From Allopseudospirillum japonicum (GTDB lineage: Bacteria; Pseudomonadota; Gammaproteobacteria; Pseudomonadales; Halomonadaceae): 64,000 nt of DNA. The stretch spans positions 62,001 through 126,000 of the forward strand of contig NZ_FNYH01000003.1 of the NCBI RefSeq assembly GCF_900108915.1. The letters are read 5' to 3'. The notes below the pieces were generated by a model. That model did not search any database, had not been told where the DNA came from, and was given only the letters and a program-made list of their open reading frames with translations. A program made the translations under genes and the position numbers. Shown piece after piece: positions 19,768 through 28,720 of this stretch (position 1 is its first letter; each line of letters starts with the position of its first letter).

Positions 19768-20229
19768 GATAACCTCAAATTTCAGGCGGGAAATGCAAGA
19801 AAGAATATGGTAACTCATTTTGTCGTGCGGCTTGAACAAAATGGCGTGCTTTTGCGCAGCCAGTAGGTTGGGTTATTTTGATGTATGAGATTGCCATTAG
19901 TAGCCCAACCCACTAGGTGACTTCTTGATGTACTTAAAGTATATTAACGCGCGCGAACACGCTTGAAGACTAAAGTAATTTGATAAATATCAAATCTAAT
20001 GCGAACGGGTGACTTGCCGACAGGTAGAGAAACTGTAATCATAGTCGCGTATGTTACCCAGTTGAAACAACTTACATCTTGATAACTTGCTTTGAAATCC
20101 GCATTCTTAGCCAAGTAAAGTACGACTAGCAAAGTATCAAACGCCTGCGACAAGCAAAGCGATGAATAAAGTAACCGCACCTTAGACCTTGGATCCGCTT
20201 TATTCGCGCTGATTTACGGAGAAAAATGG
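19768..20229. other. 462-bp intergenic region upstream of rapA and the DUF4214 gene
   Basis: Marks the change from housekeeping to accessory sequence. It contains an imperfect inverted repeat (separate entry at 19862-19914) and no credible ORF. The DUF4214 gene has a good ribosome-binding site, GGAG at 20218-20221. I see no clear consensus promoter. Confidence 0.5.
19862..19914. repeat. GTAGGTTGGG inverted repeat
   Basis: Arms AGTAGGTTGGGTTA (19862-19875) and TAGCCCAACCCACT (19901-19914) pair over 14 positions with two G-T type mismatches around a 25-nt loop. The same GGTTGGG core recurs in hairpins at 34527-34558 and, as GATTGGG, at 37461-37490, so it is probably a dispersed repeat family. 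Confidence 0.6.
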
Positions 20230-21528
20230 ATGGCATTATTAGATGATTTTATCGGTGGTAGCGGTGACGCCAGCGTCACAGGTACGACTGACAACACAGA
20301 CACAACCACCACAGATACCAGTACCACAGACAGCACACCTGTCACCACAGATACCGGCCTCAGCACAGGCGCGACCGGTGGTTCTGAAACCATTTTAGAT
20401 GAGCTATTAGGTAACCAAACGGATACCACAGATAGCACGACAGATACAACAAGCGAAGACACTAACGCTTCCGACGATAGCACCAGCAGTGACCAAGGAG
20501 AAACTCAGATGACGGCAACTGAAACTTTAATCAATGGCTTGTACAACGAAGTTCTGTATCGTGATGCAGACACAAGCGGCTTAAGCTTCTGGGCTGCGCA
20601 ATTTGATGCAGGCACCATCAACGAGCAAGGCGTGCGTGATGCACTCGCTGGCTCTGCGGAGTACACCAATTCAGTTGCACCGATTCAAAAACTTTACACT
20701 GAAGTCTTAGGTCGTGATGGCGATGCAGACGGCGTAAAATTCTGGGTTGGCTCTGGTGCAGATGCAAAAGCCGTTGCGGCTTCTTTTGCTACCAGCAGCG
20801 AGTTTACTGCTTTAGGTTTGAGCGATGCCGATGCGGTTGCGCGTCTAGAAGCGGGTCTCGGTATTGATTTAGCTGGTACTACCCTAGATGCGGTTGTTTC
20901 TGAACTGACATCTACTGGTACAGATACCACCACAGACACCACTACGGATACCAACACAGACGACACCACAGATGATGCAGATGGTGGTTTGTTTGATGAC
21001 TTCCTCGGTGGTGGCAACAACACAGTGAACGACTCAAACGGTGCCGTTGCTGATGGCGGTAGCGATTCTGCTAACACAGATACCACTACAGACACCACAA
21101 CCGATACCAACACAGACGACACCACAGACGATACTACAGATACCAACACAGATGATGTCATCACAGACGACACGACAGATGACACCACAGACACCAACAC
21201 AGATGATACTACAGACGACACCACGCCTGAAACTGTCGACGGTGATGCGCTGACCACTGAGTTCGATGCCTCTGCTGGTGCTTTCATCTTTGAATTTGAA
21301 CAAAAAGCAGCAGTTGTCACTATCGACGGCTTCGGCGAAGACGACGTGATCAAATTCCTTGATGGCGTGGTAGAAGGTGATGTTAACGTAACCAACACCG
21401 CCTTCGGTGACGGTGAATTGTTAATGCTGGTCGGTGAGTTAGAAGTGACCCTCACTGGCTTAGCCAACGACTCTGCAATCAATGGCGCAACTTTCGCACA
21501 GAATGTAGGCACCATCGAGTACGCGTAA
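20230..21528 (+). CDS. Thr/Asp-rich DUF4214 protein, probably secreted
   Basis: 432 very acidic residues with no signal peptide. Layout: motif LLDDFIGG at 3-10; a Thr/Asp/Ser linker; ILDELLG at 54-60; more linker; a DUF4214 region at about 95-200 with two copies of LYxEVLxRDxDxxGxxFW; a Thr/Asp repeat; LFDDFLGGG near 254-262; a long TTDTTTDTNTDD-type repeat (about 280-335); and a C-terminal folded beta-rich domain of about 90 residues ending near EYA. DUF4214 occurs in large exported, often S-layer-like, calcium-binding proteins. Absence of a Sec signal with an acidic C-terminal domain suggests type I secretion, but no such transporter is in the window. The function is unknown; the Thr-rich linkers are candidate glycan acceptors. 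Confidence 0.75.
   Translation: MALLDDFIGGSGDASVTGTTDNTDTTTTDTSTTDSTPVTTDTGLSTGATGGSETILDELLGNQTDTTDSTTDTTSEDTNASDDSTSSDQGETQMTATETLINGLYNEVLYRDADTSGLSFWAAQFDAGTINEQGVRDALAGSAEYTNSVAPIQKLYTEVLGRDGDADGVKFWVGSGADAKAVAASFATSSEFTALGLSDADAVARLEAGLGIDLAGTTLDAVVSELTSTGTDTTTDTTTDTNTDDTTDDADGGLFDDFLGGGNNTVNDSNGAVADGGSDSANTDTTTDTTTDTNTDDTTDDTTDTNTDDVITDDTTDDTTDTNTDDTTDDTTPETVDGDALTTEFDASAGAFIFEFEQKAAVVTIDGFGEDDVIKFLDGVVEGDVNVTNTAFGDGELLMLVGELEVTLTGLANDSAINGATFAQNVGTIEYA
20920..21235 (+). repeat. Low-complexity ACAGA(T/C)-type coding repeats
   Basis: Degenerate short repeats of the type GATACCACCACAGACACC encode the Thr/Asp linkers of the DUF4214 protein, in two clusters (about 20920-20980 and 21075-21230) either side of the LFDDFLGGG motif. 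The array could change length by slippage. Confidence 0.7.
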
Positions 21529-21552
21529 GCTTTAGCTTGCGATTAATCACTG

Positions 21553-21575
21553 GGGTAAGAGGGTTTTCTCTTACC
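21553..21575 (+). terminator. Hairpin after the DUF4214 gene
   Basis: GGGTAAGAG/CTCTTACCC, a perfect 9-bp stem with a 5-nt loop, 24 bp after the stop codon and followed by TAAATAAG rather than a T-run. It may end transcription partially or protect the mRNA end. Confidence 0.55.
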
Positions 21576-21671
21576 CTAAATAAGATTTGCGCAGACGTGC
21601 GCCTATGATAAAGTGCCGTATCTCTTAAATAGAAGCACTTCATCCAACTTAACTAAGAAGGTTTTAAGTTC

Positions 21672-24281
21672 ATGGCCAAGAACAAACTCGTTTTAAGTGG
21701 CGAAGACCAAACGATTACTTTGCCTTTCGATGCAAATATTATCGGTACCAATGCGAACGAAACTATCAAAGTCGTTGCTGGTGTGGATGCCGATTTCTCT
21801 GTAGGTTCTGGTGACCGTGTCGAAGTTGCGGGTAACCTTGCAGACTACACAGTGACTGCAAGTGGTAATACGCTGATCCTGACTGATGCTGATGGTAACG
21901 AAATCATTTTAGCAGTAGGCGATACCGGCACTTTGGCTTTTGCTGATGGTTCTGCAGCATTAGATTTTGATCTTGCGAACCTGGCAGTGACTGTCGGCGG
22001 TGTTACCGTTGATGATAGCTTTGATGCTACTAGCGTGACTTTAGATGCAACTGATAAATCGACTGTAGGTGATAGCACAGTCGATGCAGGTGAAGGTCAA
22101 ACCTTCACGCTCACAACGGGTGCAGATACGCTATCAGGTACTTCCGGCAGTGATACTTTTGATGCTACAGCATCTGGTACTTTAAACACGACAGACAAGC
22201 TGATTGATACCTCCACCACAGATATGGACGTACTCAATGCGCTCTTGCCAGTGGGTAACAGCATCAAACCAACTATCACTAACATTGAGACTTTCAATGC
22301 AGAAGTGCAGTTTGGTTCTATTTTGGATTTAGATGACGCTTCTAACCTGCAAGCCTTGAATCTAACGACCAACCAAACCGGTGTTACTTCAACAACTTTG
22401 ACGAATGTTTCTGATCTATATGCGATTAATGTAGATACAAGCAAGCTCAAAACCTTGAATGTTGATGATGACGCTAAACTGGTCCTTGATGGTGATACAC
22501 TCACTATTAACAATACCGCAACGTCTGGTAATGCATCCCTAGAAGTAAACAGCACCAATGCTGCAAATACCCTAACCCTAGAAGCTGCTACTAGTGATTT
22601 TGATAAAATCACTGTGACCGGCGATCAAGATCTCACCCTCAAAGGTGTAGAAGGTGATGATGAAGTCACCAATAACCTAAGCTCTGGTAGCTTAACGGTT
22701 CAATTGGCAGCGGCTGCCACTGGTGATTACACTAAAGTTGATGCAGATACTTTTGTTGGTTCTACTATCGGTACTAAAATTACGGTCGCTGATGGCGCTA
22801 GCTTGACGCTAACAGAAGCAAACTCAGGCGATACCATTGACGGTACGGGTACCTTGAATCTAGGTTCTACCTTTGCCAATGAAAATAGTACAGATGAAGA
22901 TGTCAACATCAATGTGACTGCCTTTAGCATCGTCAACTACACGGTAGGTGCTGATAATCAAGAAGTGACTTTGACTGCCGACACAGGGGATACCTTAAAT
23001 ATTCTTGGTGATAAGACTTTGACCTTTACGGTCGGTAATGATGCCACGCAAACTGTTAATGCCTCAACTTATACAGGCAATATCACCTTTGAATCAGTTG
23101 CAAACGCAGCGAATGCAACAACCGCTGAATCTTCTTCTGTGATTGGTGGTACGGGTAACGATACCTTCAAGCTGGGTGCACTTGCTGCCAATGAAGGGAT
23201 TATTGTGATGGGCGGTGCCGGTGATGATACTGTCCTGATGACTACTGCCAATATTGCTGATAGTACCGGTGAATCCATCGCGATCATTGGTGGTGAAGGG
23301 ACAGATACTGTCTTATTCCGTACAGATATGAGCGCGGCGTTTACAATTGGCAAATCTGGTGTAGACTCTCAAGTTTACTTTGATGTTGATCAAGTTAAAC
23401 TCGATGCTAAAGGTGCTGCGGGTACTGCTGGCAATGTGAAATTGACCTTTACTGATGATGATCTGCTCAATGATCAAACCATCAACTTTGTGGGTGCGAA
23501 TAATACCCAGCTAGTGGATGTTGCTGTTGAGATTAAAGACGATAATGGCAGCATCGATCTGACCGATAGCAATCTAAGCTTCTCCGGCCTAGATGCCTTT
23601 AACGTTGTTGCAAATGCTGCAACCACTTCGATTAAAGGTTCTAATGCGGGTGAAACTATTATTGCCACTGCCGCTACTGGTAGCGTAACCATCTATGGTA
23701 ATGATGGCAATGACACTATTTATGGTGGTGGTGATAATTCTGCTGATGTAGACACTATTTATGGTGGTGCTGGTAACGACATCATTATTGGGGGTGTTGG
23801 TGAAGATATCCTCTATGGTGATGAAGGTAACGATATCTTTAGATTAACTGTATTAACTAAAACTGGTGTTGCGACCGGTACACCTGCTGGTGTTGACGCA
23901 GCTGTCAGCGCAACAGCAATCAGCGGTGTAGCAGATTTAATCAAAGACTTTACCCAAGGTGAAGATAAGATTGATCTGAGTGAATTACTAGACGCCTATA
24001 CTGCTGTTGGTGTTGATTTAGCAACTGCTGTTTCAGGTACCTTAGAAGTTGTTGAGAAAGAAGCGACTCAGGTAAGCACAGCTGATGCCACGGCTGATAG
24101 TGTTGTTGGAGCTAATGAACTTCTCTTCTGGACTGAGTACAGCAGCACAAATAACGAAACCACTGTTTATGCCCTCTTTGACAAAGATGGTGCCCTTGGG
24201 GCAACAACAGGCTTTGATGCAGTTGCAGTGACCTTAACCGGTAATATTGACGTCACTGTTGATGACTTTATCTTTATCTAA
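21672..24281 (+). CDS. RTX-type S-layer-like secreted protein
   Basis: 869 residues, strongly acidic, Thr/Asp/Gly-rich, with no cysteine seen and no signal peptide. The N-terminus (SGEDQTITLPFDANIIGTNA) and the middle consist of beta-strand-rich repeats. Residues about 670-720 contain calcium-binding RTX nonapeptides (YGNDGNDTIYGG, YGGAGNDIIIGG, YGDEGNDIF). After that comes the DFTQGEDKIDLSELL motif common before type I secretion signals, and the protein ends in a hydrophobic IDVTVDDFIFI tail. This architecture fits S-layer proteins such as those of Caulobacter and Campylobacter, or a large RTX surface protein. It ends just before a strong terminator. S-layer identity is inference; RTX and type I export are well supported. 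Confidence 0.8.
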   Translation: MAKNKLVLSGEDQTITLPFDANIIGTNANETIKVVAGVDADFSVGSGDRVEVAGNLADYTVTASGNTLILTDADGNEIILAVGDTGTLAFADGSAALDFDLANLAVTVGGVTVDDSFDATSVTLDATDKSTVGDSTVDAGEGQTFTLTTGADTLSGTSGSDTFDATASGTLNTTDKLIDTSTTDMDVLNALLPVGNSIKPTITNIETFNAEVQFGSILDLDDASNLQALNLTTNQTGVTSTTLTNVSDLYAINVDTSKLKTLNVDDDAKLVLDGDTLTINNTATSGNASLEVNSTNAANTLTLEAATSDFDKITVTGDQDLTLKGVEGDDEVTNNLSSGSLTVQLAAAATGDYTKVDADTFVGSTIGTKITVADGASLTLTEANSGDTIDGTGTLNLGSTFANENSTDEDVNINVTAFSIVNYTVGADNQEVTLTADTGDTLNILGDKTLTFTVGNDATQTVNASTYTGNITFESVANAANATTAESSSVIGGTGNDTFKLGALAANEGIIVMGGAGDDTVLMTTANIADSTGESIAIIGGEGTDTVLFRTDMSAAFTIGKSGVDSQVYFDVDQVKLDAKGAAGTAGNVKLTFTDDDLLNDQTINFVGANNTQLVDVAVEIKDDNGSIDLTDSNLSFSGLDAFNVVANAATTSIKGSNAGETIIATAATGSVTIYGNDGNDTIYGGGDNSADVDTIYGGAGNDIIIGGVGEDILYGDEGNDIFRLTVLTKTGVATGTPAGVDAAVSATAISGVADLIKDFTQGEDKIDLSELLDAYTAVGVDLATAVSGTLEVVEKEATQVSTADATADSVVGANELLFWTEYSSTNNETTVYALFDKDGALGATTGFDAVAVTLTGNIDVTVDDFIFI

Positions 24282-24320
24282 GGGTGCAATAATCCTTTAA
24301 GATCAATAGGCGTTTAATCT

Positions 24321-24356
24321 AAGCCGCTTAGGGCCTGTTCCTAGGCGGCTTTTTTC
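24321..24356 (+). terminator. Intrinsic terminator after the S-layer-like gene
   Basis: AAGCCGCTTAGG at 24321-24332 pairs with the facing arm CCTAGGCGGCTT, followed by a run of six T. It separates the S-layer-like gene from the glycosylation run downstream. Confidence 0.88.
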
Positions 24357-24386
24357 ATCTTTGGCTGAAAACGAGCTTTTATTCCT

Positions 24387-27248
24387 ATGCAAACTTCTTT
24401 CATTACCCAAGCAGAGCAAGCCTTGCAACAAGATCAGCTAGTGCAAGCCCAAGAAATTTATCAACACCTGCTGGCAGAAGACCCCACCTCGGCACTTGCT
24501 TTAGGCGGCATGGCCGCTTTAGCGATGCGTGCACGCGATTATGTGAAAGCCCAAGCCTTTATTCAGCGTGCTCAAGCGGCTGCTCCTGATTCCCTAGGTG
24601 CTAAAATTCAACAAATTGATTTAGATCTGATCACGGCAAAATATCCCCAAGCGTATCAAGCCAGCCAGCAAGCGTTACAATTAGTACAACACCCAGTGTT
24701 GCATTGGCGTGCCGCTAAAAGCGCCCAAGCGTTAGGCCAATGGACACAAGCAGAAGCTGCTTATCAACAAGCTTTGCAAGGGATGCCGCAAGAGGCTTTA
24801 TTAGAGTTGGATTATTTATATAGCCAGCAAGAGCAACCACAGGCCCCGCAAATCCCAGACAAGGTGTTTAATACCCCAGTACAAGCGCATTCAGAAGCCA
24901 TTAATGAGGCCATGGCTTTGTTATGTTTAGCAGGGGAAAAATATACACAGGCAGAATCTTGGATTGCGCCCCGTTTACAAGTCACCCATAAATCGCCAGT
25001 GGCTTTGGCGATTCAAGGACGGATTTGTGCGCAGACAGGACGCTTAAACGAAGCGGAAACTTTATTCAATGCGAGTATTGCGACGTTAAGACGTAATCCT
25101 TATGCTTATTTTTGGCTTGGTGAATTATTTATCCAATTACATCGTTATACAGATGCTATTTTCTGTTTGCACCAAGCAGTACAACTGCGTCCTAATTTAC
25201 ATCAAGCCTGGTGGCAGCTGGCAGAACTGGTTTATCATCGCAAACATACACCCGACAAAGCCTTTGCTATTTATCAAAAAGCGGTACATTTTAATCCACA
25301 ATCGGTCCATATTCGCTTAAAAGCGACCTTATGTGCATTAGAAACACAAAAATGGCAGGCAGCGCGTACCCACTTGGATACTTTGATAGAGCAAAAATTA
25401 AAGGGAGAAGCGGCAGGACGTTGCGCCGCTTTAAACGCTTGGTGGGCAGCACAGCATCAAGATGAAATCGGTTTTCGTACTTGGCTCAATCAAGCACGGA
25501 TGCAAGCACCAAAAGATATGTACACCTTAGCGATGCAAGGGCAAGCTGCGCTTAAAGACAAAGACTATAAGCAAGCAGAGACTTATTTTAAACAGGTGTT
25601 AAAAACCAGCGAATATCCAGAAAAGTACCGTATTCAGCTCGCAGAAGCGCAAATGGGACGCCACAAATGGGCACAAGCAACGAAAACGCTAGAAATCTTG
25701 CTACAAGAACGTCCCCATTTTTTAGCTGCCCGTGAAATGATGATGGAAGCCTTGTTTAAACAAAAGCGCTTGCCTGAAATTCTTCCGCACGAAAACTGGA
25801 TTATGCAATATGCACCAGCAAAAGCGGAACAAATGGTGAAAGAAGCTTTAGAAAAAGATCCAGAAAACCCTAAGCGCTTATTTAATTATGCCAAAGTGCT
25901 ATACAAGCAAGAAAAACGTCGCCAAGAAGCGCTTGATTATGTGAATCAAGCACTAGAAAAAGATCCAAAGTTTTATAAAGCTTGGAACTTAAAAGGGAAT
26001 ATAGAACGTGATTTAGAAGACTTTTCTGCTGCTAAACAGAGCTTTGAAAAAGCGATTGCTTTAAAACCAGAAGATAACTCTGCCTATATTGGTTTAGCAC
26101 AAGCACAAGTTGCATTAAATGCTTGGCAAGAAGCACGTGACGCTGCTGAAAAGGCCTACAGCTTACAATTAGATTATCAAGCCTGTATTAGCTTGGCGCT
26201 AATAATGAAGGAATTAGGTGGTAATGTAGAGCAAGTAATTAATTTATATGACCAAGCAATCACACTTGCCCCTCAAGACCCTGTAGCTAAATGGAATAAG
26301 TCCCTTGTATTACTTGACTCAGGTTCTATAAAAGAGGGCATGGAGTTATATGATTTTGGTTTTGAAGCTGGCCCACGCAAACCAAACCGAAAATTTGCAG
26401 TGCCGCAGTGGCAGGGGGAATCTCTTGAGGGTAAGAGCATTTTAGTTTGGCGTGAACAAGGTGTGGGTGATGAAATTAAAGATATGCAATGTCTGCGCCC
26501 TTTAGTCGAGCAAGCCAAAAGAGTTGTAATGGAGGTCAGCCCGCGTCTAAAGCCTTTGTTTAAACGTACCTTCCCAAATGCTGATGTGGTAATGCAAAGC
26601 ACTGGAGAAGATGACTTATATCGTAAGGATATTGACTATCATATCCCTATGGCTTCTGTCATTCGTTACTTCCCCAAAGAATATCCTATCCCACCTGTAT
26701 TCAAAAATTACCTTAGTTTGGATGCTGATTTAGTTGCAAAATGGCAACAAAGGATTCAAGGATTAGGCTCAGGGCTAAAGATAGGATTTAACTGGCGCGG
26801 GGGGTTAGTCACGGCACAGCGAGCTAAAGGTTATGCAGCTATAGAAGAATGGGAAAATTTATTTAATCTACAAGGAATTCATCTAGTCAATTTGCTTTAT
26901 GATGAGTGCCAACAAGAACTTGATTTAGTCAAAGAAAAATTTGGCTGTACTTTACATACTTGGGATGATCTCGATTTAAAGAATGATTTTGATCAAGTTG
27001 CTGCTCTTATGAGTCAGCTAGACTTAGTTATTACCCCACAATCATCGGTTGCACGTTTAGCTGAGACTTTAGGTATAGAATCTTGGGTAGCAACTATAGG
27101 TGCCACCATAGAAGCAACAGAACCACAAATATCTAAGCGCTATTATCCCAGTCTGCTTTTTCAGCGTCATTATACGGAAGACAAAAAAGCTTTAAATGAT
27201 CGTGTTGTTGCTTATCTAAAACAACGATTAGCGCTAAAACCAGAGTAG
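24387..27248 (+). CDS. TPR protein with C-terminal glycosyltransferase-like domain
   Basis: 953 residues. Residues about 1-620 are tandem tetratricopeptide repeats (for example PKFYKAWNLKGNIERDLEDF and DNSAYIGLAQAQVALNAWQE). Residues about 670-945 look like a GT-B glycosyltransferase C-terminal half: ILVWREQGVGDEI, LKIGFNWRGG, and LDLVITPQSSVARLAETLG, the last resembling the nucleotide-sugar-binding region of heptosyltransferase-like or O-GlcNAc-transferase-like enzymes. TPR plus GT-B is the plan of protein O-glycosyltransferases. It heads a run with gaps of 8, 9, -4, 19 and 12 bp that makes an activated nonulosonic sugar. The last third is visibly more AT-rich than the start. Protein glycosylation is inferred. 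Confidence 0.75.
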   Translation: MQTSFITQAEQALQQDQLVQAQEIYQHLLAEDPTSALALGGMAALAMRARDYVKAQAFIQRAQAAAPDSLGAKIQQIDLDLITAKYPQAYQASQQALQLVQHPVLHWRAAKSAQALGQWTQAEAAYQQALQGMPQEALLELDYLYSQQEQPQAPQIPDKVFNTPVQAHSEAINEAMALLCLAGEKYTQAESWIAPRLQVTHKSPVALAIQGRICAQTGRLNEAETLFNASIATLRRNPYAYFWLGELFIQLHRYTDAIFCLHQAVQLRPNLHQAWWQLAELVYHRKHTPDKAFAIYQKAVHFNPQSVHIRLKATLCALETQKWQAARTHLDTLIEQKLKGEAAGRCAALNAWWAAQHQDEIGFRTWLNQARMQAPKDMYTLAMQGQAALKDKDYKQAETYFKQVLKTSEYPEKYRIQLAEAQMGRHKWAQATKTLEILLQERPHFLAAREMMMEALFKQKRLPEILPHENWIMQYAPAKAEQMVKEALEKDPENPKRLFNYAKVLYKQEKRRQEALDYVNQALEKDPKFYKAWNLKGNIERDLEDFSAAKQSFEKAIALKPEDNSAYIGLAQAQVALNAWQEARDAAEKAYSLQLDYQACISLALIMKELGGNVEQVINLYDQAITLAPQDPVAKWNKSLVLLDSGSIKEGMELYDFGFEAGPRKPNRKFAVPQWQGESLEGKSILVWREQGVGDEIKDMQCLRPLVEQAKRVVMEVSPRLKPLFKRTFPNADVVMQSTGEDDLYRKDIDYHIPMASVIRYFPKEYPIPPVFKNYLSLDADLVAKWQQRIQGLGSGLKIGFNWRGGLVTAQRAKGYAAIEEWENLFNLQGIHLVNLLYDECQQELDLVKEKFGCTLHTWDDLDLKNDFDQVAALMSQLDLVITPQSSVARLAETLGIESWVATIGATIEATEPQISKRYYPSLLFQRHYTEDKKALNDRVVAYLKQRLALKPE

Positions 27249-27256
27249 ATATTACT

Positions 27257-28030
27257 ATGTTAGATGATCTTTGCATTCTACCTAATGCTCGGTTTCAAGA
27301 GGTCCTCGCACAAATCGAGCGTGAGCATAAAAAACTAGTGTTAGTCATTGATGCTGAAAAGCGTTTACAAGGGATTATTACTGATGGAGATATCAGGCGT
27401 AAGCTACTATCATTAGATACAAATACATCGCCCTTTGATTTGCAAGCATATCAATTAATGCGAACAAATTATTTGCAGTTAACAAAAGATGCTTGTCGGC
27501 AGCAAGTGATTGAGTCATTTAAAGAGGAACGTATAGACTTTCTACCTATTGTTGATCATCAAGGTTGCTTGGTGAATTTGCTAACTAAGCGCCAGTTTCA
27601 TGTGTTATTACTGGAAGATAAAGACTTTAAGCTAACTGATGATTTCTCAACTTTAGACACCTCGCGTTTGGAACAAGAAATTTATCCGCGTCCTTGGGGA
27701 TTTTATAAAAGTACGCTATTGACACCAGATGCACAAGCTAAAGTAATTTGTGTAGAGCCTCAAGGGAAATTAAGTTTACAGAAACATTTTCGGCGTGAGG
27801 AACATTGGATTGTCATTAAAGGGGAAGGGTGTGTGTCTCTAGAGCTAAGCAATAAAGCTATTTATGCGGGTGATTATATTTATATTCCTAGAGGCTGCAA
27901 ACACCAGCTGACTAATACTGGAAAAGAAAGATTGATGTTAGCAGAGGTGCAGTTAGGTGATTACTTTGGAGAAGATGATATTATTAGATACCAAGATATC
28001 TATGGTCGTGTTTCTAATCATTCACTCTAA
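27257..28030 (+). CDS. CBS-pair / mannose-6-phosphate isomerase-type cupin fusion
   Basis: 257 residues. The first ~125 contain a CBS pair (LVLVIDAEKRLQGIITDGDI and RIDFLPIVDHQGCLVNLLT), which in nonulosonate loci is also found fused to sugar nucleotidyltransferases. Residues about 138-255 are a cupin of the type II phosphomannose isomerase kind: RPWGFYKS, GKLSLQKHFRREEHWIVIKG with its metal-binding His/Glu residues, YIYIPRGCKHQLTNTG and GEDDIIRYQDIYGR. It lacks the GDP-mannose pyrophosphorylase half seen in ManC. Probably a sugar-phosphate isomerase or epimerase regulated by nucleotides; the reaction is not certain. Confidence 0.75.
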   Translation: MLDDLCILPNARFQEVLAQIEREHKKLVLVIDAEKRLQGIITDGDIRRKLLSLDTNTSPFDLQAYQLMRTNYLQLTKDACRQQVIESFKEERIDFLPIVDHQGCLVNLLTKRQFHVLLLEDKDFKLTDDFSTLDTSRLEQEIYPRPWGFYKSTLLTPDAQAKVICVEPQGKLSLQKHFRREEHWIVIKGEGCVSLELSNKAIYAGDYIYIPRGCKHQLTNTGKERLMLAEVQLGDYFGEDDIIRYQDIYGRVSNHSL

Positions 28031-28039
28031 AGGCGAAGT

Positions 28040-28720
28040 ATGTCTTCAATTATAGCAATTATTCCAGCAAGAGGTGGCTCTAAAGGCGTTCCTAAAAAAA
28101 ATATACGCCTACTTGCTGGTAAACCATTACTTGCCCATACACTAGATATTTGTACATGCACACCGAGTATTACAGAGACTTTAGTCACAACGGATTCGAC
28201 AGAAATTGCACAAGTAGCGCACGAGTATGGTGCTCAAGTGATTCAGCGCCCACAAGATTTAAGTGGAGATCTTGCTAGTTCGGAGTCAGCCTTATCGCAT
28301 GCATTAAATACGTACTGCCAAAAGCACCAACGACCAGATGCTGTTGTTTTTCTACAATGTACTTCGCCGATTCGTCAAAAAGATGATATTCAAAAAGCAA
28401 TTGATACTTTTTATAAAAAAAATGCAGACTCTTTGCTGTCAGTTGTTCCATCACATCGTTTTTTATGGAAAAAAGATCATCAAGGTCAAGCAGTATCAGT
28501 GAATTATGATTTTAATCACCGTCCTCGGCGTCAAGATATGCAACCTCAATATCAAGAAAACGGTTCTATCTATATCTTTAAACCTTGGGTACTTGAGAAG
28601 TTACATAATCGCCTAGGTGGTAAAATTGCTTTATATCTTATGCAAGAAAGCTCCCTAGTTGATATAGATACAGAATTTGACTTTAAATTTGCTGAATTTG
28701 TTCTTGGATATCAATCATGA
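28040..28720 (+). CDS. CMP-nonulosonate synthetase (NeuA/PseF/LegF-like cytidylyltransferase)
   Basis: 226 residues, the length of single-domain CMP-sialate synthetases. It activates a nine-carbon acidic sugar with CTP. The signature IIPARGGSKGVPKKNIRLLAGKP is at the N-terminus (shown here as IIPARGGSKG, then PKKNIR). Further signs are TTDSTEIA, FLQCTSPIRQKDDI and ENGSIYIFKPW, and the late acidic DIDTEFDF. Whether the sugar is sialic, legionaminic or pseudaminic acid cannot be told. Its stop overlaps the start of the NeuB-like gene by 4 bp, indicating coupled translation. Confidence 0.88.
   Translation: MSSIIAIIPARGGSKGVPKKNIRLLAGKPLLAHTLDICTCTPSITETLVTTDSTEIAQVAHEYGAQVIQRPQDLSGDLASSESALSHALNTYCQKHQRPDAVVFLQCTSPIRQKDDIQKAIDTFYKKNADSLLSVVPSHRFLWKKDHQGQAVSVNYDFNHRPRRQDMQPQYQENGSIYIFKPWVLEKLHNRLGGKIALYLMQESSLVDIDTEFDFKFAEFVLGYQS

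Noticed and set aside
19944-20180. 78-codon minus-strand ORF upstream of the DUF4214 gene
   Set aside because: No ribosome-binding site or recognisable domain; probably chance.
20694-21515. 273-codon open frame on the minus strand
   Set aside because: It is the antisense shadow of the Thr/Asp-rich gene; the Ser/Val repeats come from reading its low-complexity repeat backwards.
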